Part shown: positions 22,445 to 28,775 of the stretch, piece by piece | Layout: each line of letters opens with the position of its first letter | Numbering within the stretch: position 1 is the first letter of the stretch | Source of the DNA: a virus | Reading direction: 5' to 3' (one strand) | Virus record (IMG/VR): IMGVR_UViG_3300044972_000535 | Location: 1-56,140 of that record | Length of the DNA: 56,140 nt | The notes under the pieces: model-generated | What the model was told of the DNA's origin: nothing | The model's input: only the letters and a program-made list of their open reading frames with translations | Databases searched by the model: none | Made by a program: the position numbers and the translations under genes

Positions 22445-22806
22445 GCGGCGTCCTCCAGTTGGCGTCGCTCTGCGCACACAGGGCATTCGCCCCGGAGATA
22501 GTTAGCGACCCTCTTTCGCCTGTTGCTCTTGGTCGCTCCAAGCAGGTTCAGGATGGATGTGTGGTCACGGTTCATGAGACGCCCGATCTGAACGCTGGAC
22601 AGGCCTTGACCGTGTAGGTGCATGGCTATCTCGCGTCGGGCATCGACCACATATCTCGCGCGGGATTCGCCCAGCACAGCGGCTGCCGTGGTTTGGTGAC
22701 GGGCTGCAACCTCCGCGATGTACGCCATGTTCTTCTCGCGCGGTGTCGGCGTAACTTCAAAAACATCCGGCGCAACTGTGGGAGCGACATCTGCGTGATC
22801 GCTCAT
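22441..22806 (-). CDS. DnaA domain IV-like DNA-binding protein, 121 aa
   Basis: Residues about 25-85 (IAEVAARHQTTAAAVLGESRARYVVDARREIAMHLHGQGLSSVQIGRLMNRDHTSILNLLG) follow the helix-turn-helix domain IV of DnaA, including the RDHTSI signature that reads DnaA boxes. The AAA+ domain is absent. A C-terminal CPVC pair could bind zinc. It may occupy host or phage DnaA boxes to steer replication. ATG 22806 overlaps the upstream TGA. Confidence 0.8.
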   Translation of the reverse strand: MSDHADVAPTVAPDVFEVTPTPREKNMAYIAEVAARHQTTAAAVLGESRARYVVDARREIAMHLHGQGLSSVQIGRLMNRDHTSILNLLGATKSNRRKRVANYLRGECPVCAERRQLEDAA

Positions 22807-23081
22807 TCGCCCTGCTCCCGCGACGGCACTAACGACAGGGCGGGAAGACCCTTCGCTGCGCATTCGATCTTATGAGCAAGCGCCGCGTGTTGCGGGTCAC
22901 TGCTGCTGCCGACTTCGTCACCGATGATCGCCAGGATATCGGCAATCGGTGTCTGTGTACGGTACTGATATGCCCGATCATGGGGGCTACGTTCATCCAC
23001 GACGACGAAAGTCACGTCACCGGAAATCTTGTACGTCTCTTCGCCATCTTCGTCGATGTGAACCAGAACAGTCGGTGTCAT
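22803..23081 (-). CDS. hypothetical protein, 92 aa
   Basis: The N-terminal part is beta-rich (TPTVLVHIDEDGEETYKISGDVTFVVVDE) and the C-terminal part helical and charged. No family recognised. It overlaps both neighbours by 4 nt within the leftward operon. Confidence 0.65.
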   Translation of the reverse strand: MTPTVLVHIDEDGEETYKISGDVTFVVVDERSPHDRAYQYRTQTPIADILAIIGDEVGSSSDPQHAALAHKIECAAKGLPALSLVPSREQGE

Positions 23082-23251
23082 CCATCAATCTCCACAAAGT
23101 CATTGCAATCGTCACCACCGGGAAACTCTGCGTAGGATTGTCTCGGTGCGGCAGGCTTTACCCATCGCCAGCACACAGCGGTACGTGAGCAGCGGTGCGA
23201 GCCAGTGAGGCAGGACGCCATGTCGGCGCGAGAGGTTTGCTGCTGGCTCAT
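23078..23251 (-). CDS. hypothetical small Cys-containing protein, 57 aa
   Basis: ATG 23251 overlaps the stop of the first Ala-rich array gene (ATGA) and AAGG lies upstream. The product (SQQQTSRADMASCLTGSHRCSRTAVCWRW) has four Cys and an acidic C-terminus. No family recognised; the assignment rests on the overlap pattern. Confidence 0.5.
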   Translation of the reverse strand: MSQQQTSRADMASCLTGSHRCSRTAVCWRWVKPAAPRQSYAEFPGGDDCNDFVEIDG

Positions 23252-23421
23252 GCGCCTTGCTCCTTGGGTTGCGCTGCGAGGGCGGCGGCGTAGGTGGCGT
23301 TGGCAGCGTCGAGCGCGGCGTTGTAGGTGGCGTTGGCGGAGTTTACGGTGGCGTCCCATGCGGCGTAGGCGGCGTCTGCGGCGGCGTCGAGGGCGGCTCT
23401 TAGTTTCTCTAACTCAGTCAT
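23248..23421 (-). CDS. Ala-rich array paralogue 1, 57 aa
   Basis: This is the promoter-distal member of the array. It starts MTELEKLRAALDAAAD and ends ALAAQPKEQGA. The middle is Ala/Asp/Asn/Tyr-rich helix (SANATYNAALDAANATY) with about 11-residue internal periodicity. No known function. The start overlaps the stop of paralogue 2 (TGATG). Confidence 0.7.
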   Translation of the reverse strand: MTELEKLRAALDAAADAAYAAWDATVNSANATYNAALDAANATYAAALAAQPKEQGA

Positions 23422-23570
23422 CAGTCATTTTCCTTCTCTTGCGCTGCGAGTGCGGCGGCGCGATAGGCGGCGCTGTAGGCGTAGGCGGCAGCGCCCCATG
23501 TGGCGTAGGCGACGGCATAAGCTTCCCGCTTGGCGTCCATGTCGGCTTTCAACTTTTCCAGATCAGTCAT
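23421..23570 (-). CDS. Ala-rich array paralogue 2, 49 aa
   Basis: It starts MTDLEKLKADMDAKREAY and ends AAALAAQEKEND. It is the shortest member, Tyr-rich in the middle (WGAAAYAYSAAYRAA). Its ATG overlaps the stop of paralogue 3. Confidence 0.7.
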   Translation of the reverse strand: MTDLEKLKADMDAKREAYAVAYATWGAAAYAYSAAYRAAALAAQEKEND

Positions 23571-23731
23571 TGGTCTGTCTCCTGTTCTTGCGCTGCGATT
23601 GCGGCGTCGAGTGATGCGAGGCCGGCGATGTAGGCGGCGATGGCGGTTAGCGCAGGTTTGTACTCCTCTATGGCATCGTATGCGTCGAGGGCTGCGTCGC
23701 GGGCGGCTCGCAGTTTCTCAAGGTCAGTCAT
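23567..23731 (-). CDS. Ala-rich array paralogue 3, 54 aa
   Basis: It starts MTDLEKLRAARDAALDAYDAI and ends AAIAAQEQETDQ, with a central ALTAIAAYIAGLASLDAA helix. Overlaps on both sides are four bases (ATGA). Confidence 0.7.
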   Translation of the reverse strand: MTDLEKLRAARDAALDAYDAIEEYKPALTAIAAYIAGLASLDAAIAAQEQETDQ

Positions 23732-23883
23732 TGGTCTGTCTCCTGTTCTTGCGCTGCGAGGGCGGCTTCTGCGATGGCGAGGCGTTCGATGAGGGTTTCA
23801 ATATCCTTCTCATGCTGGCCAAAATGGCCGGCGTCCTCGGCATCGAGCCACGCTTGCAGTCGTCCCACGGCATCACTCTGCAT
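23728..23883 (-). CDS. array member 4 with a divergent N-terminus, 51 aa
   Basis: The C-terminus (EAALAAQEQETDQ) is that of the array, but residues 1-38 are unrelated (MQSDAVGRLQAWLDAEDAG and HEKDIETLIERLA). It looks like a different small helical protein that has acquired the shared tail and translation signals, or a strongly diverged copy. Confidence 0.65.
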   Translation of the reverse strand: MQSDAVGRLQAWLDAEDAGHFGQHEKDIETLIERLAIAEAALAAQEQETDQ

Positions 23884-24055
23884 CGGTCTGCTCCTTAGTT
23901 TGCGCTGCGAGGGCGGCGAGGTAGGCGGCAATGGCGGCGTTGAGGGCGGCGTGGATCGCGGGTGGGCTGTCGGCGTCCCATGCGGCGATGGCTGCGGCAT
24001 CGTATGCGTCGAGGGCTGCGTCGCGGGCTGCTCTTAATCTCTCCAAGTCAGTCAT
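23873..24055 (-). CDS. Ala-rich array paralogue 5, 60 aa
   Basis: It starts MTDLERLRAARDAALDAYDAA and ends AYLAALAAQTKEQTDAE. The N-terminal 20 residues are nearly identical to paralogue 3. It overlaps the start of member 4 by 11 nt. Confidence 0.7.
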   Translation of the reverse strand: MTDLERLRAARDAALDAYDAAAIAAWDADSPPAIHAALNAAIAAYLAALAAQTKEQTDAE

Positions 24056-24221
24056 TGGTCTGCTCCTTAGCTTGCGCTGCGAGAATGGCGTTGTAGGCCT
24101 TGCTAACGGCGTCGTAAGCGGCGCGGGCGGTGTTGGCGGAGTCTACGGTGGCTTGCCATGCGGCGTAAGCGGCATCTACGGCGCTGACCCCTGCGGCCTT
24201 CAGCCTCTCTACCTCAGTCAT
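24048..24221 (-). CDS. Ala-rich array paralogue 6, 57 aa
   Basis: It starts MTEVERLKAAGVSAVDAAYAAW and ends AILAAQAKEQTND. The middle (ATVDSANTARAAYDA) is close to paralogue 1. It overlaps paralogue 5 by 8 nt. Confidence 0.7.
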   Translation of the reverse strand: MTEVERLKAAGVSAVDAAYAAWQATVDSANTARAAYDAVSKAYNAILAAQAKEQTND

Positions 24222-24627
24222 TGGTCTGCTCCTTGGGTTGCGCTGCGAGAATGGCGTTGAAGGCGGAGTTGGCGGCGTATACAACGGCATCGCCGGGGAG
24301 ATGGTGGCCTGCTTCGATGTGATTGCGCAGGTTGTCCACCTCCATGCAGACGCGGTAGTAAGCCGGATCGCCGCGCATTTTGCGGAGATACACCACAATC
24401 GCAGCCGTTGCTTTGCGCTCGCCTTCGGTCAGGCCGTTGTGCCAGCCAACGTCGTAGTGCCATCGCGTCGCCACAGCGGTTCGCAACCGCTCAATCTCCG
24501 CCATAGCAGTCCGTATGGTTGCTGCGGCGACGGTGTGGTGGTCGCGCTGCTGCTCCGCGTTGTCATAGCGAACCTCGCAAACTGCACCCGCCTCATGCCA
24601 CTGCGCCAGTTTTTCTAGATTAGTCAT
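24214..24627 (-). CDS. array member 7 carrying a ~100-aa inserted domain, 137 aa
   Basis: Both ends belong to the array (start MTNLEKLAQW; end AFNAILAAQPKEQTND), but about residues 15-120 form an ordinary, non-Ala-rich sequence with His, Trp and Arg (RWHYDVGWHNGLTEGERKA, VVYLRKMRGDPAYYRV). This middle part resembles a separate helical phage protein. No family assigned. It overlaps both neighbours by 8 nt. Confidence 0.7.
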   Translation of the reverse strand: MTNLEKLAQWHEAGAVCEVRYDNAEQQRDHHTVAAATIRTAMAEIERLRTAVATRWHYDVGWHNGLTEGERKATAAIVVYLRKMRGDPAYYRVCMEVDNLRNHIEAGHHLPGDAVVYAANSAFNAILAAQPKEQTND

Positions 24628-24826
24628 CGGTCTGCTCCTTAGTTTGCGCTGCGAGGGCGGCGAGGTAGGCGGCAATGGCGGCGTCCCGGTCAGCATTGGC
24701 GGCGTCTACGGCGGCGTCGAAAGCGTCTCGGGCGGCGTCGAAGTCGGCGTAGGCAACGTCAATGGCGGCGTTTCGGTCGTCGTATGCGGCGTCGAATTCG
24801 GCCTCCAGTCTCTCTAATTCGGTCAT
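24620..24826 (-). CDS. Ala-rich array paralogue 8, 68 aa
   Basis: The promoter-proximal array member starts MTELERLEAEFDAAYDDRN and ends AALAAQTKEQTDD. Its core is an 11-residue-like repetition of Asp, Ala, Phe and Tyr (AYADFDAARDAFDAAVDAA), suggesting a long amphipathic helix. No cysteine, no membrane segment. Confidence 0.7.
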   Translation of the reverse strand: MTELERLEAEFDAAYDDRNAAIDVAYADFDAARDAFDAAVDAANADRDAAIAAYLAALAAQTKEQTDD

Positions 24827-24837
24827 CGGTCATTTTC

Positions 24838-24957
24838 CTATCTGTACGGGATGGCGGATAGCCAAGGCGCGAAGGCTACGGCCAGCGCCAGCACGATAAC
24901 GACGATGGACTGCCGATAGCTAAGGTGGCGCTTACCGGGGCGCTCGGGGTCAATCAT
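24838..24957 (-). CDS. small single-TM protein, 39 aa
   Basis: ATG 24957 has CAGGAGACAG upstream. A basic N-terminus (MIDPERPGKRHLSYRQ) is followed by one hydrophobic helix (IVVIVLALAVAFAPWLSAI). No family. It overlaps the end of the upstream gene by 8 nt. Confidence 0.6.
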   Translation of the reverse strand: MIDPERPGKRHLSYRQSIVVIVLALAVAFAPWLSAIPYR

Positions 24958-25165
24958 TGTCTGTCTCCTGTTTGATGTGGGCCGCAACTTCCACAAGGCG
25001 AGCGGCGCGCTCTTCCGCCAATTTGGCTCGGGCGATGTGTGTAGCAAACCAAGTCGGCGACGCAGCGTTGAAACTGGCAATTTCGTACTCGGTTTTCGCC
25101 TCGTTGTTTGCGTCGTCAATCGCTCCGCGCAACGCCTCCAGATGCTGGCGGGTTACCGTCACCAT
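24950..25165 (-). CDS. hypothetical helical protein, 71 aa
   Basis: I chose ATG 25165 (MVTVTRQHLEALRGAIDDAN) because it overlaps the end of the upstream small membrane gene. Mostly Ala/Glu helix; it ends IKQETDND, the same tail type as the array proteins, again encoded by the next gene's ribosome binding site. No family recognised. Confidence 0.6.
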   Translation of the reverse strand: MVTVTRQHLEALRGAIDDANNEAKTEYEIASFNAASPTWFATHIARAKLAEERAARLVEVAAHIKQETDND

Positions 25166-25302
25166 GTCAGCATCCACCCGGCGATCATCGTGGCGGTCAG
25201 CAAGAGCCACGCGCAAGCCATCATGCCGGCCAGCCGCTGTGCCATGCGCTGCCGGCGCTGCTGGCGCTCTATAAGGGATGCGAGGGTAATGAAGCGTTCC
25301 AT
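25159..25302 (-). CDS. small single-TM protein, 47 aa
   Basis: ATG 25302 opens a frame with a basic N-terminal helix (LIERQQRRQRMAQRLAG) and one hydrophobic helix (MMACAWLLLTATMIAGWML). The C-terminus is within the membrane segment. It overlaps the next gene by 7 nt. No family. Confidence 0.55.
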   Translation of the reverse strand: MERFITLASLIERQQRRQRMAQRLAGMMACAWLLLTATMIAGWMLTW

Positions 25303-25315
25303 GCGTAGAGTCCCT

Positions 25316-25915
25316 TTATTGGTTGCTTGTACTCAACTCTTCAGCGAAGCCGGTGCCGCGCGCTATCTCGAGCATTCTGTCCTGGGCAACGACCCCGAAA
25401 CCGTCAACGAAATAGTGCTTGGTGCCGTGGTGGGGGAGATTGTTGAGGTCGCCCCATGTCACGCGCTGGTGTTCAAAAATCTTGATGTCGCAGCGGTACA
25501 CGTTGTGTTTGTACCGCCGCAAGAACTGGGCGGCGCGGTCATAGATTGTCTGGGCAGCCTCAGCCTGCCGGACTAGGTTGCTAGAGCGGCCATAGTCGGT
25601 GCGCTTTGACTCTCCATCGATCCAGTGAACGCCATTGTCGATCAAGATCGACTTGATCATCCCTCTGCCCAGTTGGTACTTCCGCGCCATCTCGCTGAGG
25701 GTGTGCGACTTTGCGTCGTTGAGCAGTCCGTCAGGGGCAACAAGCTTGCCACCCAGCCGCTTGGTGTCCTGCAACCGCAGTGGAATGTCGTTGACCTTGC
25801 GCGTCTCTAAAAACTGCTCCGGCGGAAACCCGATGACTCCAGATATCTGGGCAACGGAACCACCGCCTTCGTACATCATCACGAACAGTTCACGCTGTTG
25901 ATCCGTGAGTCTCAT
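25316..25915 (-). CDS. putative helix-turn-helix DNA-binding protein, 199 aa
   Basis: The N-terminus (LTDQQRELFVMMYEGGGSVAQISGVIGFPPEQF) and a central segment (HTLSEMARKYQLGRGMIKSILIDNG) each have the shape of a helix-turn-helix. The C-terminal half has alternating aromatic and charged residues (YKHNVYRCDIKIFEHQ) with no recognised fold. It is the largest candidate regulator in the genome and could be the missing repressor or an operon activator; that is a guess. ATG 25915 has AAGGG 6 nt upstream. Confidence 0.6.
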   Translation of the reverse strand: MRLTDQQRELFVMMYEGGGSVAQISGVIGFPPEQFLETRKVNDIPLRLQDTKRLGGKLVAPDGLLNDAKSHTLSEMARKYQLGRGMIKSILIDNGVHWIDGESKRTDYGRSSNLVRQAEAAQTIYDRAAQFLRRYKHNVYRCDIKIFEHQRVTWGDLNNLPHHGTKHYFVDGFGVVAQDRMLEIARGTGFAEELSTSNQ

Positions 25916-25987
25916 CACAATCCCTTTAAAGTAAGTTCCGGTGTTCCTTCGATTCGCCGCAATTTATGACAACCCCTGTACCCCACG

Positions 25988-25997
25988 GCGTTAACGC
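25988..25997. promoter_or_regulatory. 10-bp perfect palindrome upstream of the HTH gene
   Basis: GCGTTAACGC lies about 75 bp before the start of the HTH-containing gene, in the short noncoding gap of the leftward operon. It could be an operator half of a larger site, but no second copy was seen. Confidence 0.25.
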
Positions 25998-26068
25998 TTG
26001 CGCGCATCGAAAGCTTCAATCCCGCCACCGGAGATCGAGATTACGAAAGGAGGGGGAGGGGTAACTGG

Positions 26069-26227
26069 TCAATCTATAAGTTTCTCTGTGCGAGTGATCT
26101 GCACGATGTGGAGAGGGATTCCAATCTTTATTTCGTACCGGTTCCGCTCTTCACGTGCGCGCATCAGGCTGTCGAATGAAAAGACGGGCGCGTTCAGGCG
26201 TGTGCGCAGTTCGTATGTGATGGTCAT
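26069..26227 (-). CDS. hypothetical protein, 52 aa
   Basis: ATG 26227 has AAGGA 7 nt upstream; an ATG at 26233 directly abuts that site and is less likely. The product is charged with a beta-rich C-terminus (YEIKIGIPLHIVQITRTEKL). It lies just after the ArdC-type gene. No family recognised. Confidence 0.6.
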   Translation of the reverse strand: MTITYELRTRLNAPVFSFDSLMRAREERNRYEIKIGIPLHIVQITRTEKLID

Positions 26228-26250
26228 GGGCATTTCCTTCGACTGAGGGG

Positions 26251-27120
26251 TCAGGCCGCTTGCGCGACCTGCTCCGGTTCCGACATGCCGATCAGCAGAT
26301 CGACCGCCTTGGTTGCAGCAGACGCTGCCGACACGAACTCACGCTTGTGGTCGCCAAGCTTCTTGATCCACCCGTTCAAGTAGTGGGCGTGGTCAATGCG
26401 CGGCTCTGAACTAATACCCAAGTTGGCGCACAGGAAGGCGGCACCCAGTTCAGCGATCAGTTCCTCGCGGGCGTAGTCTTCGCTGCCGAAGGCGTTTGCC
26501 TGTTCACGGTTCAGGCGCGACTTGTGGCCCGTCCAGTGAACCAGTTCATGGGAGATGGTGCTGTAATAGCATTCAGCAGCCGTGCTGGTGGGGGTGTCCT
26601 CGAAGACATCGAGGGCGGGGACGTGGACGCTGTCGCGGGCGGGCGAGTAATAGGCGCGGCCTGCGTCGGAAAAGGTGATCTGGGCAGGAATTTTGCGGAA
26701 AAAATCCTCAGCACCCGCGATCCGTTCTGCGACTGTCGGCTCTTCGATGACCTCAGCCTGATAGCCATCAACCTGATCGGCGTTGAACACGTTGTAGTAC
26801 TTCAGGAATGGGATGCGCTGCACCTTGCCGGCTTCCTCTTTCTCGATGAACTGCCAGAACACGATGGTGGTGGACTTCTCGCCCTTGCGCACTTGGCAGT
26901 CGCGCTCGTTCCACTGCTTGTACGTACCCCACACAGGCGATACGAAACCAGACCAACTGAGCAGCAGCGTGTTAACGCCGCGATAGTGTTTCTTGCTGGC
27001 GATGTTCACGGGGAGGGCGGACTTGCCCTTGCGGGCGAAGGGATTAACCCAGTTCGACCCGTGCTGTTCCATCATCTCGAGAACGCGGTCGGTGACCTGT
27101 GAGTAGACATCAAGCTTCAT
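26251..27120 (-). CDS. ardC: ArdC-type antirestriction protein with zincin domain, 289 aa
   Basis: The N-terminal half (MKLDVYSQVTDRVLEMMEQHGSNWVNPF ... GVNTLLLSW ... YKQWNERDCQVRKGEKSTTIVFW) is the ArdC ssDNA-binding domain. The C-terminal half is a zincin-like metallopeptidase with HELVHWTGH (near 190), a following EELIAELGAAFL helix supplying the third ligand, and an Ala-rich end. ArdC proteins protect incoming DNA from type I and II restriction on plasmids and phages. It leads a cluster of small unknown genes, so these may also be anti-defence genes. ATG 27120 has AAGGAAG upstream. Confidence 0.88.
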   Translation of the reverse strand: MKLDVYSQVTDRVLEMMEQHGSNWVNPFARKGKSALPVNIASKKHYRGVNTLLLSWSGFVSPVWGTYKQWNERDCQVRKGEKSTTIVFWQFIEKEEAGKVQRIPFLKYYNVFNADQVDGYQAEVIEEPTVAERIAGAEDFFRKIPAQITFSDAGRAYYSPARDSVHVPALDVFEDTPTSTAAECYYSTISHELVHWTGHKSRLNREQANAFGSEDYAREELIAELGAAFLCANLGISSEPRIDHAHYLNGWIKKLGDHKREFVSAASAATKAVDLLIGMSEPEQVAQAA

Positions 27121-27153
27121 GGCACTGCTTCCTTGCGTTGTGCTGTTGGTGAA

Positions 27154-27182
27154 GGTGTAAAAAGGGGAGACCCAGGTGTCAA
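27154..27182 (-). promoter_or_regulatory. possible promoter for the ArdC-type gene
   Basis: Minus strand: a perfect -35 TTGACA and a weak -10 TACACC with 17-bp spacing, 34 bp before the gene's start. Confidence 0.35.
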
Positions 27183-27193
27183 CCCTAGTACTT

Positions 27194-27460
27194 TCAATAG
27201 ACGTAGCCGGGACTGGACGCTTCCACGTCGGGCCACGGGTTGGCGCACAGGACGCGCCCCAAGTAATTGACGGTCACGTAGCCGGGGCAGAGGTAGAGTT
27301 TCCCGTCGCAGTCCACGACCGTCCAGACGTTGCGCTGGTCTGTGTCCGGGGGGACATCGCGCCAGCCGCGCATGATCGACCCGTCATCCATTTCGACGGG
27401 GGTATATCGCCGCTCGAACGTGTCATAGGTGCCGGCGCGGGTGCGTTGCTTGATGGTCAT
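27194..27460 (-). CDS. hypothetical protein, 88 aa
   Basis: A beta-rich protein (TIKQRTRAGTYDTFERRYTPVEM, NVWTVVDCDGKLYLCPGYVTVNYLG) of the type found as short orphan genes in phage antirestriction clusters. Two Cys could pair. No family recognised. ATG 27460 follows the previous stop by 11 nt with GAGGGG upstream. Confidence 0.65.
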   Translation of the reverse strand: MTIKQRTRAGTYDTFERRYTPVEMDDGSIMRGWRDVPPDTDQRNVWTVVDCDGKLYLCPGYVTVNYLGRVLCANPWPDVEASSPGYVY

Positions 27461-27471
27461 TGGTGTTCCCC

Positions 27472-27597
27472 TCAGAAGCCGGTGATGGCGATAACGTAGC
27501 GGCCATCATCAACCCGCGCACTGAACTGAATGTTGCGATGGGTGAGGCCTTCGACGGTGTTGAGGAAATCCTCGAGCGTGATGCAAATGATGTTCAT
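27472..27597 (-). CDS. hypothetical protein, 41 aa
   Basis: ATG 27597 has GAAGGG 8 nt upstream. The short product (MNIICITLEDFLNTVEGLTH ... GRYVIAITGF) has an alpha/beta pattern. No family. It fits a leftward series of evenly spaced small genes. Confidence 0.55.
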   Translation of the reverse strand: MNIICITLEDFLNTVEGLTHRNIQFSARVDDGRYVIAITGF

Positions 27598-27614
27598 GTG
27601 TTTTTCCCTTCGGC

Positions 27615-27935
27615 TTAGTTGGAGGTTGCGAGGCGGTAGAGTTCGCCCATCGCTTCGTTGTCGGTGTGATCGGAGATCAGTTCCTCGCCGCTGGGGTCAT
27701 TGCCCCAGATCAGGGAAAACGTGCCGACCACGCCGCCGTCAGAGTGACGCACCCGGATGTAGTCTTCGCCGGTCGAGGCAAGCGCATTGATGATCTCTGT
27801 CGTGCTGCGGCTTTTCAGGACAGTCCACTCTTCGCCATCGTTCACGGAGACGAGGTGTCCGGCGGCGAGGATGGCGTTGACCAGCCTGCGGGCCACTGTG
27901 CGTTCGCCGACCGTTGCGTGTTCCATTGCAGTCAT
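27615..27935 (-). CDS. hypothetical protein, 106 aa
   Basis: I chose ATG 27935 (MTAMEHATVGERTVARRL) with GGGAG 6 nt upstream; the open frame continues upstream but is basic and unlikely coding. The second half is acidic (WGNDPSGEELISDHTDNEAMGELYRL). An acidic small protein next to an ArdC-type gene would fit a DNA-mimic or antirestriction accessory, which is inference only. Confidence 0.6.
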   Translation of the reverse strand: MTAMEHATVGERTVARRLVNAILAAGHLVSVNDGEEWTVLKSRSTTEIINALASTGEDYIRVRHSDGGVVGTFSLIWGNDPSGEELISDHTDNEAMGELYRLATSN

Positions 27936-27960
27936 GTCGTTCTCCCTTGTGATGAGGTGA

Positions 27961-28170
27961 TCAGGAAACTTTGGCGATGATGCCGTCACGCATGGTGACC
28001 TCAGCGAAGAACTCGCGGCCCTTGATGCCGGTGATCGACGGGCGGTTCGATCCGCAGAACTGACCGTCGCGGCGGAACTCAGCGCCGAAGATCGATGTCT
28101 CTTGGTAGCGCAGTGCCTGACCAACGGAAGCGGCCAGTTCCTTCTTGGATGCGTATTTCAAAATCATCAT
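27961..28170 (-). CDS. conserved small phage protein, 69 aa
   Basis: The product reads MMILKYASKKELAASVGQAL, SIFGAEFRRDGQFCGSNRPSITGIKGREFFAEVTM and ends DGIIAKVS. The pattern recurs in small phage and plasmid proteins next to antirestriction genes; function unknown. ATG 28170 has GGAGA 5 nt upstream; ATG 28182 is an alternative. It is the first gene after the leftward promoter. Confidence 0.7.
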   Translation of the reverse strand: MMILKYASKKELAASVGQALRYQETSIFGAEFRRDGQFCGSNRPSITGIKGREFFAEVTMRDGIIAKVS

Positions 28171-28214
28171 CGGTGTCTCCATCGTCGTAGCGTCGAACCG
28201 TCTCGACCTGCTAA

Positions 28215-28243
28215 CTAATAGAAGTGCGAAATTTATGCGTCAA
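28215..28243 (-). promoter_or_regulatory. strong leftward promoter of the accessory operon
   Basis: Minus strand: -35 TTGACG, 17-bp spacer, -10 TATTAG; the start lies about 40 nt before the first gene of the operon. It probably drives the ArdC-type gene and the downstream cluster early after entry. Confidence 0.65.
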
Positions 28244-28379
28244 CCCACCTCGCTAAAGTTTTTTTATGTAGACGTGGCTGAATGGCCATAACCCTCGGTT
28301 TTCAGGTCGAAATAAAAATTTCATCGGTGCATGATCGATGTCGATCCGCCATCTGCAATCTGATAAGAGGGGTGATGCG

Positions 28380-28655
28380 TTGACACACTGGGACGATGCC
28401 GTGGACTTACCGATGATCGATCACCGCTTGGAACGCATCGAGGACGAGATGCGGGGCATCGCGGAGGCGCTGAAACACCTCACGCGGGTCGATGAGCGGC
28501 TGAAGCAACACCGGGACACCATCGACGATCATGAGACGCGCATCCGCGACCTTGAGACGCTTGGACACACGGCCAAGGGTTCGTTCGTGACAGCAGAGCG
28601 GGTGATCTGGTTCGCCATCACCGCCGGTCTGGCGCTGCTGCAATTCGTCGGTTGA
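28380..28655 (+). CDS. coiled-coil protein with C-terminal membrane anchor, 91 aa
   Basis: I chose TTG 28380 because GAGGGG lies 7 nt upstream; an in-frame ATG at 28338 is possible. The body is a charged coiled coil (LERIEDEMRGIAEALKHLTRVDERLKQHRDTIDDHETRIRDLETL) ending with one hydrophobic helix (VIWFAITAGLALLQFV). This design resembles holin- or superinfection-related small membrane proteins. It stands alone on the plus strand between two leftward units. Confidence 0.6.
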   Translation: MTHWDDAVDLPMIDHRLERIEDEMRGIAEALKHLTRVDERLKQHRDTIDDHETRIRDLETLGHTAKGSFVTAERVIWFAITAGLALLQFVG

Positions 28656-28692
28656 GTTGACCAGGAGCCGCTGCCGGTGGGCAGATGGCCCC

Positions 28693-28770
28693 TAAAATTT
28701 CGGCGGGAAAAAACAGAGGGCCAGCAATCGCCACCCCTCTGCTATGTGTTCCTGTAGTAGGGGAGAGACC
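28693..28770. repeat. intergenic repeat, copy R1
   Basis: Copy R1 shares a 34-nt core with R2 (29746-29842), TAAAATTnnGGCGGGAAAAA followed by nCAGAGGGCCAGCA, with three differences, and later GTAGTAGGG and AGGGGAGAGACC. Between these blocks the sequences differ but the stem that forms the leftward terminator is kept. Confidence 0.75.
28708..28741 (-). terminator. leftward intrinsic terminator (R1)
   Basis: On the minus strand CAGAGGG pairs with CCCTCTG (7 bp) across a 14-nt loop, followed directly by six T. It closes the three-gene leftward cassette that ends at 28776. Confidence 0.75.
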
Positions 28771-28775
28771 CCCGT

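Noticed and set aside
23205-24260. Plus-strand Arg/Gly/Ala-rich frames across the array region
   Set aside because: They are complements of the Ala/Asp-rich minus-strand genes, which have regular starts, ribosome sites and overlaps.
23248-24826. CRISPR-like array suggested by the regular ~160-bp spacing of similar sequence
   Set aside because: The repeats are coding paralogues with overlapping starts and stops, with no short identical repeats or unique spacers of CRISPR size.
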